Position numbers and translations under genes: made by a program. Source: Bacteroidota bacterium (GTDB lineage: Bacteria > Bacteroidota > Bacteroidia > Flavobacteriales > Weeksellaceae). Taken from it: a stretch of 64,000 nucleotides of DNA. The stretch is taken from assembly GCA_023393915.1 (NCBI GenBank), contig JAEXBS010000093.1, positions 1 to 64,000 of the forward strand. The letters run 5' to 3'. Within the stretch, counting starts at the first letter, position 1. Each line of letters begins with the position of its first letter. Shown one piece after another: positions 7,721 through 16,830 of this stretch. The notes beneath the pieces were generated by a model that saw only the letters and a program-made list of their open reading frames with translations, did not search any database and was not told the DNA's origin.

Positions 7721-10642
7721 TTAGAATTGTAAGTTGATACCAAAGATGAAAGTTCTCGGTTGAGGATAGTATCCTTTGTCTACACCCATGACATCCCCTC
7801 CGATTTCAGGGTCGTAACCGTTATAATCTGTGAAAGTAACGAGGTTGTTTCCAGTTACGTACACTCTAATTTTTTGAGCAGCAATTCTTTCCGTAAGTGT
7901 TTTTGGTAAAGAGTACCCTAAGGAAAGGACTTTTAATCTCACGTAATCTCCATCTTGAAGATAGAAATCACTCATATTAGTAAAGTTTCCATTTGTATCG
8001 TCTGAAGTTAAACGTGGATATACATTAGAGGTTCCCTCTCCTGTCCATCGTTGCATTGCTTCTGCCTGGTAATTGGCGCGACTTACATCCAGACGTCTAA
8101 GACCTTGGAAGATTTTATTTCCAGTAACTCCCTGCAGCATTGCATTAAAGTCAAACCCTTTGTATTCAAGATTTAAACTGAATCCAAAAGTGTTTTTTGG
8201 AAGAGAACTACCTAAGAAAACACGGTCTTGGGAATCGATGGTACCGTCCCCATTACTGTCCATCCATTTAAAATCACCCGGCTGAGCGTTAGGTTGAATA
8301 AGACCTCCTTCAGAGTTCGTGTAAGCATTTACTTCATCCCAGTTTTGGAAAATACCGTTAGTTTTCCATCCGTAGAAACTTCCGTAAGGAAGTCCTTCCA
8401 TTAATCGAGCCACTTCTCCATTTAAGGATTGGAAGCTGGCCATACCAATAAACTCAAGGTCATTAAGTTTGGTTACTTCGTTTTTGAGTGTGGCGAAGTT
8501 GGCAGAAGCATTGAAACGAAGATCTCCAAATTTCTTATTATAAGACATTTCAAGTTCTAAACCTTCGTTTTTCATGTTTCCGATATTCCCCCATGGATTG
8601 GAAGTTACCCCTACATATCCAGGAATTTGGTATTGAAGTAGAATTCCATCGGTCTCTTTTTGATAATATTCTGCGGTAAAGTTTAGGTTTCTAAAAATCC
8701 TAAGGTCCATACCAATGTTCTTTTGCTCAGTGGTTTCCCAATGCAGATCATTGTTCGGAAGCGTTTCAGGAGCCGATCCGATAATGACAGAAGGTCCTGT
8801 TCCAAAGTAATAGTTGTATCCGTTGGAAACTAGTGATTCGTATTGGTTTGGAGCTAGAGATCCGTCGTTACCGTTCTTACCGTAACCGGCACGAATCTTA
8901 AGTTCATTAATTACAGAATTCTCTGGCCAGAAATTTTCTTTCGTAACCACCCATCCAGCAGAAACTGATGGGAAGGTACCGTACTTATTATTTGGTCCGA
9001 AAAGTGAAGAGCCGTCGCGTCTAACGATAGCTGTAAGTAAGTACTTCTCTCTAAAGTTGTAATTTAAACGAGCAAATAAGGAAGTTCTTCTTACTTCACT
9101 GAAATTATAACTGTACCCTAGTTGATCGGTTGGTGACACCGCCATATTAAAGGAAGCTCTTCTATAATCGTTCGTTGGGAGGTTGTAATGCGTTACTCCA
9201 CTGAAATTTCCGATTCCAGTAACATAAACTCCTTGTCCTAAGAGCACTGCGAAATCATGATCCGAAATTTGTCTATTGTAGGTTAATGTATTCTCTACGT
9301 TCCAATCTAATCCATTACCCTTTCCTCTGTTAAGGTTGTTACGAACCACATTTAAGTTCAGTGAACTAAGGTAGTATTGTGGGTTAAAGCTGTAATCACC
9401 CCAGAAGGCTTTCTTAGCTCCTACTGTGGAACGAAGTTTAAGTTCAGGAATTAGTTCTGCCTCTAAGTACGCGTTTCCTACGATAACATCGCTCCAAGAA
9501 TGGTTACCCATACGGGTTTGGATGTAAGCCAGTGGGTTTACAATCTCGGATTGCTGCATCGAAGAAATACCGTAAGGGTTCCCATTGGCATCACGAAGGA
9601 TCCAAGGCGATGCCGTATAAGGCGAGGAATTCGCTCTAATTGGATCGTATTCAATGGTTGGTGTAAGAGGATCAAGCATTAAAGCATCAGCCAAAACACC
9701 CCCGAATTCACGGTTCTGATCTCCAATACCTACATTCTTTTGATGGGTATAAAATACATTCTGACCAAAGGTTAGAATGTCGTTTAAAAATTTATGAGTG
9801 GAATTGATTCTAGCGGTTTGCTTGCGGTAATTAGAAATAGGAGTCGCTACAATACCTTCTTGTTCCTGAATACCAAATCCGGCGTAGAATTGAGATTTGT
9901 CTGTTCTTCCACTAAAGCTAAGTTCGTGGTTTTGTCCAAAGGCATTGGTATTAAATACCTCTTTCTGCCAATCGGTTCCCACGCCTAAATTGGAAAGATC
10001 ACTAAAGAGAGGGTTTCCTCCTCCGTTGATCTCTCTTTCGTTCATTAGGGCAGCATACTGCGTTGCATTTAAAAGCTTTAATACTCTCGATGGAGCGGAA
10101 TAACTGGTGTATCCATTATAGGATACGCTCATTCTGCCTTGTCTAGCGCTTTTGGTAGTTACTAAAATAACCCCTTTCGCAGCTCTTACCCCATAAATAG
10201 CTGCCGAAGCTGCATCTTTCAATATTTCAATGGACTCAATATCAGCCTGGTTCAAAGTAGCAATGTCGGCGTTCTCGAGGGGAACTCCGTCCACAACCCA
10301 AAGCGGGTCGTTAGCTCCAGAGAAAGTGGTGATCCCACGCACGCGGACCGTGGAAGCGGATCCTGGTGCTCCAGAGTTCATCGCAATGGTTACCCCTGCG
10401 CTCCGTCCTTGCATCATTTGGCCAATACCTCCGTTGGGTGAATTCTCAAAATCTTCTGACGTCACTTTAGAAATAGCTCCGGTGACCACACTCTTTTTCT
10501 GAACACCGTATCCTACGTTGACTAAAACTACCTCTTCAATAGTTTCCTCACGAACTGTGTCTTGTTCTGCCTGCTGAGCTAAAAGTCCTGTAGAACTAAG
10601 TAGCAGTGACAAACTTAAAACACTTAGAATTTGTTTTTTCAT
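7721..10642 (-). CDS. SusC/RagA family TonB-dependent outer-membrane transporter
   Basis: 973 residues. The signal peptide ends at LLAQQ. A short acidic stretch, EQDTVREETIEEVVLVNVG, holds the probable TonB box (EEVVLVNVG) and is followed directly by the plug: GYGVQKKSVVTGAIS, PGSASTVRVRGI, DPLWVVDGVPL, ILKDAASAAIYG. The rest is a 22-strand barrel ending FIFGINLQF, with a terminal Phe as in outer-membrane barrels. There is no N-terminal CarboxypepD_reg-like domain, which many SusC proteins have, so this is a short-form SusC. It is the first gene of the PUL and would import glucan oligosaccharides using TonB energy. The divergent 197-bp upstream gap carries operator-like repeats. Confidence 0.97.
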   Translation of the reverse strand: MKKQILSVLSLSLLLSSTGLLAQQAEQDTVREETIEEVVLVNVGYGVQKKSVVTGAISKVTSEDFENSPNGGIGQMMQGRSAGVTIAMNSGAPGSASTVRVRGITTFSGANDPLWVVDGVPLENADIATLNQADIESIEILKDAASAAIYGVRAAKGVILVTTKSARQGRMSVSYNGYTSYSAPSRVLKLLNATQYAALMNEREINGGGNPLFSDLSNLGVGTDWQKEVFNTNAFGQNHELSFSGRTDKSQFYAGFGIQEQEGIVATPISNYRKQTARINSTHKFLNDILTFGQNVFYTHQKNVGIGDQNREFGGVLADALMLDPLTPTIEYDPIRANSSPYTASPWILRDANGNPYGISSMQQSEIVNPLAYIQTRMGNHSWSDVIVGNAYLEAELIPELKLRSTVGAKKAFWGDYSFNPQYYLSSLNLNVVRNNLNRGKGNGLDWNVENTLTYNRQISDHDFAVLLGQGVYVTGIGNFSGVTHYNLPTNDYRRASFNMAVSPTDQLGYSYNFSEVRRTSLFARLNYNFREKYLLTAIVRRDGSSLFGPNNKYGTFPSVSAGWVVTKENFWPENSVINELKIRAGYGKNGNDGSLAPNQYESLVSNGYNYYFGTGPSVIIGSAPETLPNNDLHWETTEQKNIGMDLRIFRNLNFTAEYYQKETDGILLQYQIPGYVGVTSNPWGNIGNMKNEGLELEMSYNKKFGDLRFNASANFATLKNEVTKLNDLEFIGMASFQSLNGEVARLMEGLPYGSFYGWKTNGIFQNWDEVNAYTNSEGGLIQPNAQPGDFKWMDSNGDGTIDSQDRVFLGSSLPKNTFGFSLNLEYKGFDFNAMLQGVTGNKIFQGLRRLDVSRANYQAEAMQRWTGEGTSNVYPRLTSDDTNGNFTNMSDFYLQDGDYVRLKVLSLGYSLPKTLTERIAAQKIRVYVTGNNLVTFTDYNGYDPEIGGDVMGVDKGYYPQPRTFIFGINLQF

Positions 10643-10839
10643 ATTGTTCTAATTTTTTATCTCATATTGAGACAATAAATCTATAACAAATTATTAACAT
10701 TGCGTTTTATTTCGGTAAAATTTTTAAAATTCGTTTATTTGCAGGACTTTAAAGGGGTTTTCAGGACTTTAAAAGGGGCTGTTTTACCCCTTTTGTATAC
10801 TTAAAAAACTCACAAAAAGTGTTACAAGAACGTTAATTT
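10643..10839. promoter_or_regulatory. Divergent susC / MFS control region
   Basis: This 197-bp AT-rich gap separates the start codons of susC (-) and the MFS gene (+), so both promoters must lie here or nearby. No perfect TAnnTTTG -7 box is seen on either strand; a near match (TAATTTG) occurs on the - strand around 10690-10696. A small dyad TCTCA-TAT-TGAGA lies at 10660-10672 in what would be the susC leader. The repeat cluster at 10742-10794 is listed separately. Confidence 0.5.
10742..10794. promoter_or_regulatory. Candidate PUL operator: three AAAGGGG half-sites
   Basis: CAGGACTTTAAA occurs at 10742-10753 and again at 10762-10773 (period 20 bp), each copy running into AAAGGGG or AAAAGGGG. 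The second copy forms a perfect dyad with its inverse: AAAAGGGG (10771-10778), 8-nt spacer, CCCCTTTT (10787-10794). Two direct sites two helical turns apart plus one inverted site, between divergent PUL genes, fit a regulator-binding region. The Nudix-type regulator at 12057-12818 is the obvious candidate ligand (inference). Confidence 0.6.
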
Positions 10840-12021
10840 ATGAAGCACGGCTCTACTTCCACTTCCCTGCCCTTAATTCTGATTTTTCTGATTTTTTCCA
10901 TGCTGCTCAATTGTATGGGCATTATGATTTTACAGTTTTCTGAAGAGAATATTTCCTTCCAGGGACTGGGCTTTTTGGAATCCTTCAAGGACCTTCCTAT
11001 TGCCCTAGCATCCTTGTTTGCAGTGCAATACATCAACCGTTTCGGAACACTATTTTCTTTAAAAGTAACGACAGCTTTTCTAGCGGTTTGTTGTTTTCTG
11101 GTGCCTCTGTTGGATAGTTTTTGGCTAATGAAAATGTGGTTTGTTTTCGTAGGGCTCGCCTTTGCGGTAGGGAAAATCACCACCTTTTCTTTACTTCGAA
11201 CCAATTATTCAAAGACGGGACTAGTGGAGGTAATGAACCAAGTCGAAGCTTCGTTCATGTTTGGTATTTTCGCTGTCAATATGGGCTTTGGTTGGCTTTT
11301 AGGTAGCCGGTTTAAAGAGTATTGGACGTTTGGATTTTGGGGAATTGCACTCCTAGCCCTCTTGGCCACGGTTTTATTATATAAAGTGCCTATGATCGAT
11401 ACTCCAAAGAACCTAAAGGAGGAGAAATCCGGTAATTTACTCTCTTTATTGAATTCTAAAACCGTTCTTTTTCTTTCAATAATGTTCTTTATTGTCTTTA
11501 TTGAACAGTGTTTGAATTCTTGGCTACCCACTTTCTATAGAGATCATTTTAAAGTGTCTACTCAATTCGCATTACAGAGTAGCGCTTTTTTAGCACTTTT
11601 CTCTTTTGCCGGTCGCTTTTTAACCAGCAAGCTAATTCACCGGTTTTCTTGGTTTCGTTATATTATTTTTTGCGTCTCTTTTTTAATGCTGCTGCTTATT
11701 TTGATGTATGTATTTATGAATTACTATGAGGTTCATAGTTTCTTTCTGGTTTATTTGATCCCAATGATAGGCCTATTTCTCTCGCCCCTTTATCCGGTAA
11801 TTAACTCCAAAATGATCAGTCAGTACGAACCTTCTAAAGTAAGTCAGCTGATCTCTCTGCTAGTGATTGCCTCTTCTTTAGGTAGTTCCTTTGGTTCGAT
11901 TTATATATCGTGGGCTTTCCATTTTGATCTCTCAGAACTTTATCCAATATTCATCCTTTGTCCTATTCTCCTATTAACGATGATGATTTTCTTTTTTCGA
12001 AAAAGTAATCTCTCAAAATGA
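10840..12021 (+). CDS. MFS transporter (sugar or oligosaccharide uptake across the inner membrane)
   Basis: 393 residues, very hydrophobic, with about 12 predicted membrane segments: N-terminal helices at roughly 11-30, 45-65, 75-110 and 135-185, then a second half after a charged loop (LKEEKSGN, about residue 197). The N-terminal half shows the MFS pattern of paired helices, and FLSPLYPVINSKM lies in the second half. Placement between the PUL and its probable regulator suggests it moves glucose or short beta-glucan oligosaccharides from periplasm to cytoplasm, finishing the import started by SusCD. The Nudix regulator follows after 35 bp, so they may be co-transcribed. Substrate is an inference. 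Confidence 0.85.
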   Translation: MKHGSTSTSLPLILIFLIFSMLLNCMGIMILQFSEENISFQGLGFLESFKDLPIALASLFAVQYINRFGTLFSLKVTTAFLAVCCFLVPLLDSFWLMKMWFVFVGLAFAVGKITTFSLLRTNYSKTGLVEVMNQVEASFMFGIFAVNMGFGWLLGSRFKEYWTFGFWGIALLALLATVLLYKVPMIDTPKNLKEEKSGNLLSLLNSKTVLFLSIMFFIVFIEQCLNSWLPTFYRDHFKVSTQFALQSSAFLALFSFAGRFLTSKLIHRFSWFRYIIFCVSFLMLLLILMYVFMNYYEVHSFFLVYLIPMIGLFLSPLYPVINSKMISQYEPSKVSQLISLLVIASSLGSSFGSIYISWAFHFDLSELYPIFILCPILLLTMMIFFFRKSNLSK

Positions 12022-12030
12022 TTAATTAAC

Positions 12031-12049
12031 TAACTTTGGAAAAAAGTTA
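12031..12049 (+). promoter_or_regulatory. -7 element with overlapping dyad before the Nudix regulator
   Basis: TAACTTTG (12031-12038) matches the flavobacterial -7 consensus TAnnTTTG, 18 nt before the ATG at 12057. It forms one arm of a dyad, TAACTTT (12031-12037) and AAAGTTA (12043-12049), with a 5-nt loop. No clear -33 TTTG is visible. It suggests the regulator has its own, possibly autoregulated, promoter in addition to read-through from the MFS gene. Confidence 0.45.
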
Positions 12050-12056
12050 ATACTCC

Positions 12057-12818
12057 ATGAGCTCATTAGACGATTCTAAAAACCGTCAGTCTTTACAGGA
12101 TCTCATTGATACAAAGGGGTTCATTCCTCATTTGTCGGTGGACTGTACTATTTTTGGATTTCATAAAGAAAAACTAAGAGTACTTCTATTGAAGTACCAC
12201 GATTTGGATTTATGGTCCATTCCCGGTGGATTTGTTTTTCATGAGGAAGATCTGCGAGAGGCTGCAGCTCGTGTCCTCTACGAGAGAACGCACCTCCATG
12301 ATCTCTTTTTAGATCAGTTCCATACGTTTGGAAGAAAAAATAGAACCGAGAACAATGTCCATCAGATTCTTCTTGAAAACAGAGGAATTAAGGTGGACAA
12401 GTCGCACTGGATTTTTCAGCGCTTTATTTCCGTTGCCTACTGTTCACTGATCGATTATACGCTGTCAGAAACCTTTCCCGATGCATTAAATGAGTCCATT
12501 GCATGGTTTGATGTAACTCAACTTCCCTCTATGGCTTTTGATCACGATCGCATGATTCAAAAAGGGCTTGAGCATCTTCGACGAAATTTGGACACCCAAC
12601 TGGTGGCCTACAATTTATTGCCTGAGAAATTCACAATGATGGAGCTTCAAAAGCTCTATGAGATTGTTCTAGGTGAAAAATTCAGAAGAAATAATTTTCA
12701 AAGAAAAATGCTTAGCTTAAATACTTTGGAGCGTTTAGAAAAATTCTTTGACGGATCGGCTAATAAGGCTCCTTATCTTTATAAGTTTCGAGACGACATC
12801 GAGCGTTTTCAAGATTAG
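12057..12818 (+). CDS. Nudix-fold transcriptional regulator (NrtR/AraR-like, winged helix C-terminus)
   Basis: 253 residues. The N-terminal Nudix domain (about 22-160) opens with HLSVDCTIFGF and LRVLLLKY and has a box starting WSIPGGFVFHEEDLREAAA. The catalytic part that should read REUxEExGU is RVLYERTHL, so the metal-binding glutamates are partly lost. The C-terminal 85 residues (PEKFTMMELQKLYEIVLG, then FRRNNFQRKML) are the winged-helix DNA-binding domain of the NrtR family, in which the dead Nudix pocket binds a sugar or nucleotide effector. Bacteroidota relatives such as AraR control sugar loci. I infer it senses a product of glucan breakdown and controls the divergent PUL and MFS genes. 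Confidence 0.88.
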   Translation: MSSLDDSKNRQSLQDLIDTKGFIPHLSVDCTIFGFHKEKLRVLLLKYHDLDLWSIPGGFVFHEEDLREAAARVLYERTHLHDLFLDQFHTFGRKNRTENNVHQILLENRGIKVDKSHWIFQRFISVAYCSLIDYTLSETFPDALNESIAWFDVTQLPSMAFDHDRMIQKGLEHLRRNLDTQLVAYNLLPEKFTMMELQKLYEIVLGEKFRRNNFQRKMLSLNTLERLEKFFDGSANKAPYLYKFRDDIERFQD

Positions 12819-12851
12819 AGAGAAAGTCTTACATTAGAAAAAAATATTTTC

Positions 12852-14033
12852 ATGTCTTATTATCCCCTGAACTCCATTCCAGATTATTATTTATTAGACA
12901 ATCTGCTCACAGAGGAGCATAAAATGATTCGCTCATCTACCCGCCAGTGGGTAGAATCCTTCGTGATGCCCCAAATCGATCAAGCGGCGCAAGAGCATAG
13001 AGATCTTCCTGGTCTAATGAAAGAACTGGGGGCTATCGGAGCATTAGGACCTTACATTCCACAGGAGTACGGTGGTCTTGGACTGGATCAAATTTCTTAT
13101 GGAATTATTATGCAAGAGCTTGAACGTGGAGATTCGGCCGTTCGATCGGCGGCTTCCGTGCAAAGCTCTCTTGTTATGTTTCCTATTTTCAAGTTTGGCT
13201 CTGAGGAGCAAAAAAAGAAATATTTACCTCAGCTCGCTGCAGGAGAACTTATCGGAGCTTTTGGACTGACCGAACCCAATCATGGATCGGACCCGGGGTC
13301 TATGGAAACGCATTTCACCGAGGACGGTAATGATATTATTCTATCTGGAGCAAAGATGTGGATTACCAATGCCCCTTTATGTGATATCGCAGTCGTATGG
13401 GCCAAAGATCCGGAAGGTAAAGTAAGAGGCGTTATTGTTGAAAGAGGTATGGAAGGGTTTTCCACTCCAGAAACCCATAACAAATGGTCTCTCAGAGCTT
13501 CAAAAACCGGAGAGCTTGTATTTGATCAGGTGCGCGTACCAAAGGAGAATATCTTACCTGAAGTGAAGGGACTTAAAGGTCCTTTATCTTGTTTGAATTC
13601 TGCCCGCTTTGGGATTTCTTGGGGAGTTATTGGAGCGGCAATAGATTGTTATTGTACGGCGCTGCAATACAGTAAAGAAAGAGAGCAATTCGGTAAACCC
13701 CTCGCCTCTTTTCAATTGCAACAGAAAAAATTAGCAGAGTTCCTTACCGAAATCACTAAGGCCCAACTTCTTTCTTGGCGCCTAGGGAGCCTAAAGGATT
13801 TGGATACTGCAACTCCAGCGCAAATTTCCCTAGCCAAGAGAAATAACGTAAAGATGGCTATTGATATTGCAAGAGAAAGTAGACAAATGTTAGGAGGAAT
13901 GGGAATCATGGGAGAATTTCCAATGATGCGCCATGCCGCCAATTTAGAATCGGTCATTACTTACGAAGGAACCCATGATATTCATTTACTGATCACAGGA
14001 AATGACATCACAGGGATTAACGCCTTTGTTTAA
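12852..14033 (+). CDS. gcdH: Acyl-CoA dehydrogenase, glutaryl-CoA dehydrogenase type
   Basis: 393 residues, full length for a flavin-dependent acyl-CoA dehydrogenase. N-terminal helical domain, FAD-binding core with FGLTEPNHGSDPGSM (about 138-152) and MWITNAP, and C-terminal helices with KEREQFGKPLASFQLQQKKLA and the catalytic Glu in TYEGTHDIHLLI. The long GLTEPNHGSDP stretch and the EGTHDIH end are those of glutaryl-CoA dehydrogenases, which oxidise and decarboxylate glutaryl-CoA to crotonyl-CoA in lysine/tryptophan breakdown. It lies 33 bp after the regulator and may be reached by its transcript, though a metabolic link to glucan use is not obvious. Family is sure; exact substrate is a good guess. 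Confidence 0.85.
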   Translation: MSYYPLNSIPDYYLLDNLLTEEHKMIRSSTRQWVESFVMPQIDQAAQEHRDLPGLMKELGAIGALGPYIPQEYGGLGLDQISYGIIMQELERGDSAVRSAASVQSSLVMFPIFKFGSEEQKKKYLPQLAAGELIGAFGLTEPNHGSDPGSMETHFTEDGNDIILSGAKMWITNAPLCDIAVVWAKDPEGKVRGVIVERGMEGFSTPETHNKWSLRASKTGELVFDQVRVPKENILPEVKGLKGPLSCLNSARFGISWGVIGAAIDCYCTALQYSKEREQFGKPLASFQLQQKKLAEFLTEITKAQLLSWRLGSLKDLDTATPAQISLAKRNNVKMAIDIARESRQMLGGMGIMGEFPMMRHAANLESVITYEGTHDIHLLITGNDITGINAFV

Positions 14034-14051
14034 AAGATCTTTAAATAAAAA

Positions 14052-16748
14052 TTATTTAGCTTTAAAAGAAGGGGGCTCGGGCTCTAAAAAGGGCTGAGAA
14101 GGGTCTAATATTTCATTTATTAATCCTCGAATGGAATCCTTAGCCTCCTCGAGAGTTCCCTCTTTAAACTCTAGAAAACTTGGACCTTGCTTGGGTTTTA
14201 AGAAAGACCAGATTCCCGCCTGAAGTTCTCCAACAGGAATTTCCTTTTGCTCGTTCATAAAATGCATATACAAGGCAAGCTGTAGGGACTGCTTATGCTC
14301 TTTTGTAAGAACAAGGGGCTCAAGAGTATTACTAAAGTTTAAAATTAGTGCGTCGGTTTTTCCACTTTTGTAATCAATTACGCGCAGCAGACCGTTCACC
14401 CGATCAATGCGGTCAATGATTCCTTTGAAATAGAGGGTTTCCCCCGTGGAGGGATCCAAAAGGAAAGGAATATCAGTAAATTTCTTTTCTATGCCTAAAA
14501 TTTCGAGCGAATTTCCTTTTTCTACGCTGCGAAGGTCGTGCTGAATCACCCCTTCTACTGCATAGACCGCAAGGGTTTTATGGACGTAATTCATTCCCCT
14601 TTCATACGCCTCCGGTTGGTGTTTTATATGCACAATAGCTTCTCTAATCGCCTTATTCACTTTTGGCAGTAAATCGGATAGGTCTTTTGCATTAAGAGTT
14701 TTACCGACCAAAGGTTCATAAAGGGTTTGCAGCGCTCTATGGACTAAAATACCGTAGTTTTTAATAGAAAGCTCTTCCTCTATATCATCTTCCACATACA
14801 ATCCCAAAACCGTCTTGTTATAAAACTCAATTGGGTTGTATAAATAGGAAATCAAATGGGAGGGGGATGCCTTTGTTTTCCAAAGCTCAAGCTTTTGCTT
14901 TACAATGTCGGTTTTCTCGATTTGCAGTCGGGATTCTTCTACAGGAAGTACTTGGGTATCCACTACTCTTTTCTTTAACTCGTGTGGACTTTCTCTTTCC
15001 AGCTGATGGATAAAACGACTCATCTCTCCTGTGCTTAATCCCGAACCGACCGAATTGTACACGAGGTCTACTTTTTCGGCGTGCTGGAGCAGTCGGTAAA
15101 AGTGGTAGGCAAATATGCTGTCGTTTTGAACGTAAGTGGGCAAATGAAATTCCGATCTTACGTCAAAAGGCAGATAAGAATTATGGGTTGGACCTTGAGG
15201 AAGTTTTCCTTCGTTGGTTGATAGGAGAATAATGTGATCAAAGTCTAGTAATCTCGTTTCTAAAAGTCCCATGACCTGCAGTCCTTCTAGAGGTTCTCCA
15301 ATGAATTGAATTTCTTCATTTTGAATCATTTGGCTCAAAAGTACTTCCAGCGTTTGCATGGTCACTTCTACCTTTGAAAACGTAATCTGATTGAGTAGTA
15401 TAACAAAAGCCTTTTCAAAGTGACTGATGTTTTCATAGATTAAATCGTCCGAGACAAACGTTTTAAATTCTCGAATGACTTCAATTAATTTACTGATGTA
15501 CTCCTTTGGATCTACGGGCCTAATTAAGAGCTCGAAGAAGGAAAGTCCCTCTAGGAGTTTCTCTAGTTTTGCTAGGGACAAATAGACGAGATTGGAGGAA
15601 AGAAGCTCGCTATTAAACTTCTCAATAATTTCTAAATCACTTTTGTTGGCGGGCACTTGTGAGAGAAAGGCAACAACGTCTTTGTAATAGTAAGATTTAG
15701 CGTTTTTTTCTAATTGTTTCTGAAGGTGAAATAAACTCCTTATGGCAGAGGAGAATTTTAAATTATCAATGGGATATCCCATGGTGATATTCAGACTTGT
15801 GATGAAGCTCAGTTGCTGAATGGTAGGAGGAAGTAGGCTTTCATCGAGTAAAATTACGGCCGTATTTTCCAGTTCTTTTTCTGAGCGTCCAACCAAGAGT
15901 TCGGGTAAAACCCTCGTTTGGGTAATGCTTCCTGGTACTTCTAAGACTTGGATGTCTTTTTCGTTTTTAAACTCGTCTGAAATCCAATTAAATCTACGAT
16001 GATCCCCAAACTCTTTCCATTTTAAAAACTTTCTTAAATAGGCACCTGCTTCTTGACGCGTGTCGTTGATGTAATATGCATCGGCATCAAAGAAGACTTG
16101 GGCTTTATTCCACTGGAGTAATTTTCGAATGATGGTTTCTTCTACTGGAGTTAGCGCATTGAATCCACAAAACACAAAATGTTGGTCGGTAGAGAGAATG
16201 AAAATCTCGGTATTTTGCGCCGCCTTTTCATAAAGCATTCCTAAAGTAGCGTAGTTTTTCTCTTCGAGTTTATTTCTTAATAAAGGAAGAAAGACCGATT
16301 GTTTTCTCCAAAAATCAAGGTGCTTTTTTTGAAGCTCTGTAGGATCTCCAAGACTCTCGCTCCAATTCTTGATTCTTTCTTCTTCTGCCATATAAGAAAG
16401 CAATTGCTTCTCATCGGCCTGAAACTTTAAAACATCATCCCAATCTTTCTTTAAAGTGGGAAACCATTTTAAGAAGCTATTTAAATCTTCCTCATAAACG
16501 GAATTATAGATCTGATAGGCCTCTAACCAAAGAGAAATCCCTTCTATTTTTCTTGTCTGAGAAACCTTTTCAATGAGCTGCTCGATCGTGTAAAATTCAG
16601 GAAGGAATCCAGTGTATCCCGCTTCAAGTAGAGCTTTTTTAAAGAAGATTTCAGGTCTTTTACCTGGAAAGACAATAGTAAATTCGGACAGGTCTTTCTT
16701 TTGCTGAAGAAGGTCCTTGGCAATTCGTTGTAAAAATGAAGATTTCAA
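14052..16748 (-). CDS. PD-(D/E)XK nuclease family protein, AddB/RexB-like
   Basis: 898 residues. The N-terminal two thirds resemble a helicase fold without a working Walker A: FTIVFPGKRPEIFFKKALLE (about 22-41) aligns with where AddB-type proteins carry their motif I but lacks GKT. The C-terminal 250 residues hold a RecB-like nuclease: GILVHRALQTLY (His), GIIDRIDRVNG (Asp), VIDYKSGKTD (Asp-x-Lys). Such proteins pair with a UvrD/AddA-like helicase for DNA double-strand-break processing; the partner is not in this window. The four-cysteine iron-sulfur pattern of Bacillus AddB is not seen. It stops 18 bp from the convergent gcdH. Confidence 0.82.
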   Translation of the reverse strand: MKSSFLQRIAKDLLQQKKDLSEFTIVFPGKRPEIFFKKALLEAGYTGFLPEFYTIEQLIEKVSQTRKIEGISLWLEAYQIYNSVYEEDLNSFLKWFPTLKKDWDDVLKFQADEKQLLSYMAEEERIKNWSESLGDPTELQKKHLDFWRKQSVFLPLLRNKLEEKNYATLGMLYEKAAQNTEIFILSTDQHFVFCGFNALTPVEETIIRKLLQWNKAQVFFDADAYYINDTRQEAGAYLRKFLKWKEFGDHRRFNWISDEFKNEKDIQVLEVPGSITQTRVLPELLVGRSEKELENTAVILLDESLLPPTIQQLSFITSLNITMGYPIDNLKFSSAIRSLFHLQKQLEKNAKSYYYKDVVAFLSQVPANKSDLEIIEKFNSELLSSNLVYLSLAKLEKLLEGLSFFELLIRPVDPKEYISKLIEVIREFKTFVSDDLIYENISHFEKAFVILLNQITFSKVEVTMQTLEVLLSQMIQNEEIQFIGEPLEGLQVMGLLETRLLDFDHIILLSTNEGKLPQGPTHNSYLPFDVRSEFHLPTYVQNDSIFAYHFYRLLQHAEKVDLVYNSVGSGLSTGEMSRFIHQLERESPHELKKRVVDTQVLPVEESRLQIEKTDIVKQKLELWKTKASPSHLISYLYNPIEFYNKTVLGLYVEDDIEEELSIKNYGILVHRALQTLYEPLVGKTLNAKDLSDLLPKVNKAIREAIVHIKHQPEAYERGMNYVHKTLAVYAVEGVIQHDLRSVEKGNSLEILGIEKKFTDIPFLLDPSTGETLYFKGIIDRIDRVNGLLRVIDYKSGKTDALILNFSNTLEPLVLTKEHKQSLQLALYMHFMNEQKEIPVGELQAGIWSFLKPKQGPSFLEFKEGTLEEAKDSIRGLINEILDPSQPFLEPEPPSFKAK

Positions 16749-16830
16749 GACTTAGTTTATTTGCTAACTAGGCCAAGTTACGCATTTTCTCTAGTGAAAA
16801 AAAAGAGATAGACAAAGAAATAAGGAGCCC

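Noticed and set aside
10833..11204. 123-codon - strand frame opposite the MFS gene
   Set aside because: Lys/Ser-rich product with no recognisable domain, mirror of a clear membrane transporter.
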